A DNA stretch of 22,752 nucleotides. Source: JANMDS01 sp031430575 (GTDB lineage Bacteria > Pseudomonadota > Gammaproteobacteria > Burkholderiales > Casimicrobiaceae). Shown here in pieces: positions 15,189 through 19,665 of this stretch. The notes under the pieces were generated by a model. It searched no databases and was not told where the DNA came from. It saw nothing but the letters and a program-made list of their open reading frames with translations. Position 1 is the first letter of the stretch. Every line of letters begins with the position of its first letter. The translations under genes and the position numbers were made by a program. The stretch is from positions 1 to 22,752 of the forward strand of contig JANPBT010000016.1 of the NCBI GenBank assembly GCA_031430575.1. Reading direction: 5' to 3'.

Positions 15189-16553
15189 ATGTCGAAATTC
15201 GATTTTGGAACAGCTGTAAATGCATTTTTCACTAACTTACAGGCGGCGGACGCGCTTCCTCGTTTGCCGTTTCTGGCGTTGGAAAAAATGAAATCGGGCG
15301 GGAAGAAGCGAACTGATCAGAAGAAACCCGAACCTCCGGTTTCGCCAGAGATCAGGGAAATTCTTGAGAAAGTGATCGAAAATAGTCCCGGGGGCAAGAA
15401 AGTAACCGAGAAAGAGGCGCGCCCGGCTTCCCGGAGCGAGAAGCCAACCCAGCCTAGCACGTCTCCAACCAGTACTAAGGAATTTCCAAACCGGCCGATA
15501 AAGCCAAAACTGCAAGGCAAACCAGACCCATACGATAAAGGGACTCGGGGAGCGCAAGGGCTTATTTTTAAAGAGCGCATGGATACGCTGGCCAGAACCA
15601 AAGATTTTGATATCAGCCGACGCGATCCAGCGGCGAGACCGGAATCGCTAGATGGAGATGCCAGGTTTCGCCGCGCTCAATCGGCAATCATTCCCACCTA
15701 CTTTCCCGTGAATGAAGCGGGATTGAAAAACGTTAACGTCACGATTACGATCATCGATCCCAAGAAATATCTGATTGTCCAAGACTCCATGCCTCTTGAG
15801 CGCGCAACCCCGGGAAATCCGAATCCGTATCAAAACATGTTGAATCAAGCTGAATGGTTTAAAAAGGGTTCTGAAAACATCCCTAGCGCAGCCAAGGGGT
15901 CGCCAGTAGAGCAGAGTAATACCCAGTATTTAGATAATTATGCGAATGGGGCACCAGATCCCTTATCGACAAACTCATTTGCTTCCGCTTCCGACGGAAA
16001 GATCAACAATACCGGAAAGGTCAGCATTTACTCAAGTGAAGCAAATCGCGTTAGGTTTGAGTGGCCTAAAGCAGCGCTGATTACCAATCGCGATACGGGC
16101 AAGACCAAAATTATCGGATGGGCTTTAAACGGTGGCGTGGTGCAACCCGGTAACACTGCTTCGGGGAAGATCGAAGAGAGCTTCAGCGCCGTAGCCGCTG
16201 CGGCGAAGCTCAAAAAAGGCGACGACATGATTGTTGGCTACGATGCGGCCCGGATGCCTGCGGATGAGCGAAGCAAAGAAGAACAATTCAAGCTCGTGGG
16301 CCGACGTGCGGACGGTAGCATCGTCCAAATCGTATCAAAAGGGGGGCAGACGATAGACACCGGGATTGAGCAAGCGCGTGCCGCCGGCGCGGTCGGCGTG
16401 ATCTTGAATATGGATAGCGGCGACTCAGTGATGCAAACCCTTGGGCTCCGAAACGGCAAAGCGATCAAAAAAACGGTCTCTATCGACGGTCCAGAAGGAC
16501 GTGAAGTCACGGCGATGCAAAGTGTCTATGTGAGAAAAGCACCGCTGAAATAG
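15189..16553 (+). CDS. Unrecognised 454-residue protein, possible phosphodiester glycosidase-like C-terminus
   Basis: I do not recognise this gene with confidence. From the ATG at 15189 it encodes 454 residues. The open frame extends to 15084, but the added residues look unrelated and GAGAA sits about 8 bases before 15189. Three zones are visible. The first (1-30) is short and mildly hydrophobic, not a signal peptide. Next is a Lys/Pro/Ser/Glu-rich, probably disordered stretch (about 34-150). The rest is a folded-looking region rich in beta strands (about 165-454). Near the end, GRRADGSIVQIVSKGG followed by ARAAGAVGVILNMDSGDS resembles the region of phosphodiester glycosidase (NAGPA/DUF2233) proteins that carries ALNLDGGGSS. 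That resemblance is weak and unchecked. Secretion without a signal peptide, for instance as an effector, is conceivable but unsupported. It is monocistronic and carries no dispersed motif. Confidence 0.7.
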   Translation: MSKFDFGTAVNAFFTNLQAADALPRLPFLALEKMKSGGKKRTDQKKPEPPVSPEIREILEKVIENSPGGKKVTEKEARPASRSEKPTQPSTSPTSTKEFPNRPIKPKLQGKPDPYDKGTRGAQGLIFKERMDTLARTKDFDISRRDPAARPESLDGDARFRRAQSAIIPTYFPVNEAGLKNVNVTITIIDPKKYLIVQDSMPLERATPGNPNPYQNMLNQAEWFKKGSENIPSAAKGSPVEQSNTQYLDNYANGAPDPLSTNSFASASDGKINNTGKVSIYSSEANRVRFEWPKAALITNRDTGKTKIIGWALNGGVVQPGNTASGKIEESFSAVAAAAKLKKGDDMIVGYDAARMPADERSKEEQFKLVGRRADGSIVQIVSKGGQTIDTGIEQARAAGAVGVILNMDSGDSVMQTLGLRNGKAIKKTVSIDGPEGREVTAMQSVYVRKAPLK

Positions 16554-16570
16554 CACGCGCAAACAACTGT

Positions 16571-16605
16571 CGCGTCAACTAACGCTTACACCGTTAGTTG
16601 ACGCG
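16571..16605. repeat. Perfect 14-bp hairpin after the 454-residue gene
   Basis: CGCGTCAACTAACG at 16571-16584 and its exact inverse at 16592-16605 flank a 7-base loop. It lies 18 bases after the stop codon, where a terminator is expected. Only two T residues follow, so it is not a standard rho-independent terminator. It may stabilise the 3' end or bind a protein. Confidence 0.6.
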
Positions 16606-17088
16606 TTCGGAATGGAACGGATAGGCATTGAATCGTGCGCTTACACCGGTCAGCGTGCGATGCGCGGAGCGTACGACATCGCGCATTGTCGCCGATGTTA
16701 TGTCCTCGAAATCGTGATACACCTTGGACGCCTGCGTAGCAGTTTAGATGTCATGCCGTCAATGACTGAATTGCGATTGCCTTGAAGTCTTTACACGCAC
16801 CGAAAAGCCTATGATCGCGGATTATCCTTGGATCAAAGCCGTATGAAAAAGTCGCGCCGATGACGCTCGAACGCGCGCCCTAAAACCAATGAAGCAATGG
16901 CTCTTGCGCGCGTAGGGTTACAGACTCGCCGATGCGCTGCCAAATGGCTCGCTTGATGGCATTAGTTCTACATGCGCGTGCACGCCGAATCGCTAAGTTA
17001 TTTTTAGCACGTAAATCGCCTTAGATTTAGCTTGTTGTGACCAAGCCGATGGCTTGCGCTTTGGTGACTTGACGCTAACGGTGCGGAG

Positions 17089-17119
17089 AGCCTCGAAATG
17101 CGAGGCTTATCTTCTTTTT
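17089..17119 (+). terminator. Rho-independent terminator, plus strand
   Basis: AGCCTCG (17089-17095) and CGAGGCT (17101-17107) form a 7-bp stem with a 5-base loop, followed by TATCTTCTTTTT. The T-rich tail is on the plus strand only. No gene lies directly upstream, so it ends either a long 3' extension of the 454-residue gene or an unrecognised small RNA. It also shields the convergent tRNA gene. Confidence 0.7.
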
Positions 17120-17175
17120 AAACAACTTTTTGAACCCGCTTTTATCGAAAACAGAGTTTCTTTGGCGCGATTCAT

Positions 17176-17269
17176 TGGTGCCCGAGACCGGAATCGAACC
17201 GGTACGCCCCTTATCCAGGAAAGCGACGGATTTTAAGTCCGTTGTGTCTACCGATTTCACCACTCGGGC
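17176..17269 (-). tRNA. tRNA-Leu (anticodon TAA)
   Basis: The minus strand reads GCCCGAG at the 5' end, pairing with CTCGGGC before A-CCA at the 3' end, so CCA is encoded. The anticodon arm is ACGGA-CTTAAAA-TCCGT, giving anticodon TAA for UUA codons. The T arm CCGGTTCGATTCCGG is clear and a long variable arm makes it a class II tRNA, as expected for leucine. Total length with CCA is 94. Confidence 0.95.
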
Positions 17270-17282
17270 AGCGCCAAACCAC

Positions 17283-17311
17283 ATTGTATTCGACATGGCA
17301 TTTCTGACCAA
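17283..17311 (-). promoter_or_regulatory. Promoter of tRNA-Leu
   Basis: On the minus strand, TTGGTC (17311-17306) and TACAAT (17288-17283) are separated by 17 bases, ending 13 bases before the mature tRNA 5' end. Confidence 0.6.
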
Positions 17312-17314
17312 AAA

Positions 17315-17344
17315 CTGACCAGTGGCAAACGGGTGCGCTAAACT
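17315..17344 (+). promoter_or_regulatory. Promoter of the glycine riboswitch / gcvT transcript
   Basis: CTGACC at 17315-17320 and TAAACT at 17339-17344, 18 bases apart. A start near 17350 would place the first base of the transcript just at the beginning of the first glycine aptamer, which supports the choice. It is back to back with the tRNA promoter, only a few bases away; CTGACCA is repeated at 17305 and 17315. Confidence 0.5.
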
Positions 17345-17349
17345 CCATT

Positions 17350-17571
17350 CCATCAGGAGAGAGCGCTGCACGTATGCTGCGCCACCGAAGGCGAATTCCC
17401 CCGAAAACGCTCAGGTCCATGTACTGAGGAAAGTAGCAAAAATCTGGAGAGCGTGGCAGCATCGATTGGTGTGATGGCCACCACCGAAGGGGCAAGATAC
17501 CTGCGGCGCAGTTTTCACATCGAAAATCGCGCTTTAGGCATTGAATCTCTCAGGTAAATGAACGGATGGGG
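17350..17571 (+). ncRNA. Tandem glycine riboswitch
   Basis: Two gcvT-type aptamers in tandem upstream of gcvT. Aptamer 1 runs from about 17354 (CAGGAGAGAGCGC) through GCGCCACCGAAGGCG to CGCTCAGGTCCATGTACTGA near 17430. Aptamer 2 runs from about 17443 (TCTGGAGAGCGTGG) through GGCCACCACCGAAGGGGCAA and ATCTCTCAGGTAAATGAACG to about 17570. The conserved blocks GGAGAG, CCGAAGG and CTCAGG occur twice each. Glycine binding normally raises expression of glycine cleavage genes. Unusually, motif copy 8 lies in aptamer 2 between the GGGGCAAG and CTCTCAGG blocks, in the peripheral P3 arm. Its GTTTTC segment can pair with GAAAAT downstream, so the insertion seems to be folded into a longer peripheral stem. 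No clear terminator stem separates the riboswitch from the gcvT start. Confidence 0.88.
17498..17511 (-). repeat. Dispersed motif copy 8, inside the glycine riboswitch
   Basis: Exact core in reverse orientation (TACCTGCGGCGCAG followed by TTTT), in the variable peripheral arm of aptamer 2. Confidence 0.92.
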
Positions 17572-17599
17572 CACTCAATTTCATTTGAAAGTGCCTGCT

Positions 17600-18721
17600 A
17601 TGTCTGATTCTGATTTACGACAAACCCCGCTGCATTCCCTTCACGTCCGCTTGGGCGCACGCATGGTGCCCTTCGCAGGCTACGACATGCCAGTTCAGTA
17701 TCCCCTGGGCGTCATGAAAGAGCATTTGCATACGCGCGAACATGCGGGCTTGTTCGATGTATCCCACATGGGGCAAGTCGAGCTGCATGGGCCCGACGCA
17801 GCCGCCGCGCTGGAGAGCTTGTGTCCACAAGATTTCATTGGCCTCGCACCGGGCAAGCAGCGCTATGGTTTTTTCACCAATGAAGCAGGCGGCATTCTTG
17901 ATGATTTGATGGTCTTCAATGCAGGCACGCACTTACACGTCGTGGTAAATGCCGGATGTCGAGATGCAGATATTGCACACCTGCGCAAACACCTTAGCCA
18001 GCGCTGCGAGATTCGCGTGCGCGATGATTTGGCATTGATCGCTCTGCAGGGGCCAAAAGCGGTGGCAGTCTTGGCAAACTCTGCGCAGCAGGTATCGGCG
18101 CTCACCTTCATGACCGGCGGCAACTTCACCCTTTTCGGTATCCCCTGCCAAGTCACCCGCTCGGGCTACACCGGCGAAGATGGCTGCGAACTCTCCCTAC
18201 CTGCGGCGCAGATTGAGCACTTTTGCACGCAATTATTGAAAAATCCAGATGTTCAAATGATTGGCTTGGGCGCGCGCGATTCGCTGCGACTCGAAGCGGG
18301 TTTGTGTCTATATGGGCACGATATTGACACCACCACCACACCTAGCGAAGCTGCGCTCAATTGGGCAATGCAAAAAGTGCGCAAGCCCGGCGGCGCGAGG
18401 GCGGGCGGCTACCCTGGCGCGGCCATCATCGAACAGCATCTCATCGATGGCGCACCACGCACCCGCGTTGGCATCGCGCCGCAAGGCAAAGCGCCGGTGC
18501 GCGAAGGTGCTGAGATCGTCGATGCGAGCGGAAAGCAAGTCGGGATTGTGACTAGCGGTGGTTTTGGGCCGAGCGCAAACGCACCGGTGGCGATGGGCTA
18601 CGTAAACGCGCAAAACTGCGCCGCAGGTACTGAATTATCCGCAATCGTCCGTGATAAGCCAGTATCGGTAAAAGTCGTGGCGCTACCGTTCGCACCGCAT
18701 CGATATTTCCGAGGTGTTTAG
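17600..18721 (+). CDS. gcvT: Aminomethyltransferase, glycine cleavage T protein
   Basis: Takes the aminomethyl group from lipoyl-GcvH and, with tetrahydrofolate, releases ammonia and methylene-THF. From the ATG at 17600 the protein has 373 residues, normal for GcvT, opening MSDSDLRQTPLHSLH. An upstream in-frame ATG at 17558 lies inside the riboswitch aptamer and is rejected. Motifs are FDVSHMGQ (52-59), the catalytic aspartate D101 in GGILDDLMVF, SGYTGEDGCE, and GARDSLRLEAGLCLYGHD. Two dispersed motifs are read in frame: copy 9 (LPAAQI, about 200-205) and copy 10 (QNCAAGT, about 338-344). It is the first gene of the riboswitch-controlled gcv run. Confidence 0.95.
   Translation: MSDSDLRQTPLHSLHVRLGARMVPFAGYDMPVQYPLGVMKEHLHTREHAGLFDVSHMGQVELHGPDAAAALESLCPQDFIGLAPGKQRYGFFTNEAGGILDDLMVFNAGTHLHVVVNAGCRDADIAHLRKHLSQRCEIRVRDDLALIALQGPKAVAVLANSAQQVSALTFMTGGNFTLFGIPCQVTRSGYTGEDGCELSLPAAQIEHFCTQLLKNPDVQMIGLGARDSLRLEAGLCLYGHDIDTTTTPSEAALNWAMQKVRKPGGARAGGYPGAAIIEQHLIDGAPRTRVGIAPQGKAPVREGAEIVDASGKQVGIVTSGGFGPSANAPVAMGYVNAQNCAAGTELSAIVRDKPVSVKVVALPFAPHRYFRGV
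18198..18211 (-). repeat. Dispersed motif copy 9
   Basis: Exact core in reverse orientation within gcvT, read L-P-A-A-Q-I. Confidence 0.92.
18616..18629 (+). repeat. Dispersed motif copy 10
   Basis: Exact core within gcvT, preceded by AAAA, read N-C-A-A-G-T. Confidence 0.92.
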
Positions 18722-18764
18722 AGCGCCCAGCCTGCGCGCATCGCATACACTTTCGGGGGATTTT

Positions 18765-18794
18765 TTGACCACCCCACAGCAGACAAATTAATAA
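18765..18794 (+). promoter_or_regulatory. Possible internal promoter for gcvH
   Basis: TTGACC (18765-18770) and TAATAA (18789-18794) are 18 bases apart, in the 94-base gap between gcvT and gcvH. It would give gcvH and gcvP a supply of transcript not controlled by the riboswitch. Confidence 0.45.
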
Positions 18795-18815
18795 TATTTT
18801 TTGGAGACTTTTACG

Positions 18816-19184
18816 ATGACCACTTATTTCACCCCCGACCACGAATACATCAAGATGGAATCTGCAGACGTCGGCGTCGTCGGCATTACCCACTTCGCGC
18901 AAGATAAATTGGGCGATTTGGTCTACGCTGAGCTACCTGAAGTCGGCGCGAAAGTGGTCGCGGGAAAAGACGTATGCGTGATTGAATCGGTGAAAGCAGC
19001 AGCGGAAGTCAAAGCACCCGCCGATGGCGAAGTGATTGAAATCAACCAAGCGGTTGCCGACGACCCAACGCTTGTGAATACCGACCCCGAAGGCAAGGGC
19101 TGGTTTTTCAAGATGCGCGTCGCCGATAAATCAAAGCTGAGCGCTCTCATGGATCAAGCCGCCTACGATAAATCCATCGGCTAA
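18816..19184 (+). CDS. gcvH: Glycine cleavage H protein
   Basis: Lipoyl carrier protein that shuttles the aminomethyl group between GcvP and GcvT. From the ATG at 18816 it has 122 residues, of normal size. GGAG at 18803-18806 sits 9 bases upstream and decides this start; a TTG five codons earlier lies over that ribosome site and is rejected. The lipoylation lysine is K60 in CVIESVKAAAEV. The segments HEYIK, GITHFAQDKLGDLVYAELPEVG and GWFFKMRV are family hallmarks. It contains no dispersed motif. The GNAT gene starts within a few bases of its stop. Confidence 0.97.
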   Translation: MTTYFTPDHEYIKMESADVGVVGITHFAQDKLGDLVYAELPEVGAKVVAGKDVCVIESVKAAAEVKAPADGEVIEINQAVADDPTLVNTDPEGKGWFFKMRVADKSKLSALMDQAAYDKSIG

Positions 19185-19188
19185 TGTG

Positions 19189-19647
19189 ATGAGCGCACCC
19201 GCCGCCTCGCCAGTCATTCGCGCACTCACCCCTGCCGACCGCGCAGCATGGGAGCCATTATGGCAAGGTTATTTGACCTTTTATAAATCACAAATTGCGC
19301 CGCAAGTCACCGATGAAACGTGGCGACGTTTTCACGATGCAAGCGTGCCGATGCATGCGCATGGCGCATTTATAGACGGTGAATTGGTGGGGATCGTACA
19401 CACGATTTATCACTACTCAGGCTGGACGACTGGGCCGTATTGCTACTTGCAAGACTTGTTTACAGTTCCCGCTACCCGGGGCAAAGGCGTAGGCCGCGCC
19501 TTGATTGAATTCATTTACGCCGAAGCGAAATCTAAAGGCGCGAGTTGCGTGCATTGGCTTACGCACGAGACCAATGCAGAAGCGCAAGTGCTCTACAACA
19601 AAGTCGCGCTGCGCACTGGCTTTATCAAATACAAAAAAGATCTTTGA
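19189..19647 (+). CDS. GNAT-family N-acetyltransferase
   Basis: A 152-residue protein transferring an acetyl group from acetyl-CoA to an unknown amine. The acetyl-CoA loop is RGKGVGRALI at 97-106, preceded by YLQDLFTVPATRG (the beta-4 strand and loop) and followed by a late helix around VLYNKVALRTGFIKYKK. This is the complete single-domain fold. The start is ATG 19189; the adjacent GTG at 19186 would add one residue. It lies between gcvH and gcvP, starting 4 bases after the gcvH stop and ending 18 before gcvP, so it is probably co-transcribed. GNAT genes are not standard members of gcv operons. The substrate cannot be told; a link to glycine or one-carbon metabolism is only suggested by position. 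Confidence 0.88.
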   Translation: MSAPAASPVIRALTPADRAAWEPLWQGYLTFYKSQIAPQVTDETWRRFHDASVPMHAHGAFIDGELVGIVHTIYHYSGWTTGPYCYLQDLFTVPATRGKGVGRALIEFIYAEAKSKGASCVHWLTHETNAEAQVLYNKVALRTGFIKYKKDL

Positions 19648-19665
19648 AGAAAGTATGCTCCTGAA

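Larger units (their letters stand above)
16554..17175. other. Gene-free stretch before tRNA-Leu
   Basis: About 620 bases with no open frame of note. It holds the perfect hairpin at 16571-16605. An 11-base direct repeat, CGCTTACACCG, occurs at 16583-16593 and 16638-16648; its first copy spans the hairpin loop. A rho-independent terminator lies at 17089-17119. The middle (about 16650-17030) shows nothing I recognise; short start codons there run into stops within a few codons. Confidence 0.6.

Noticed and set aside
17558..17599. ATG at 17558 as the gcvT start
   Set aside because: It lies inside the second glycine aptamer; the ATG at 17600 gives the family N-terminus.
19299..19314. AAATTGCGCCGCAAGT in the GNAT gene as a fifteenth motif copy
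   Set aside because: It lacks a base in the core and has changes on the right; too degenerate to count, though a decayed copy is possible.
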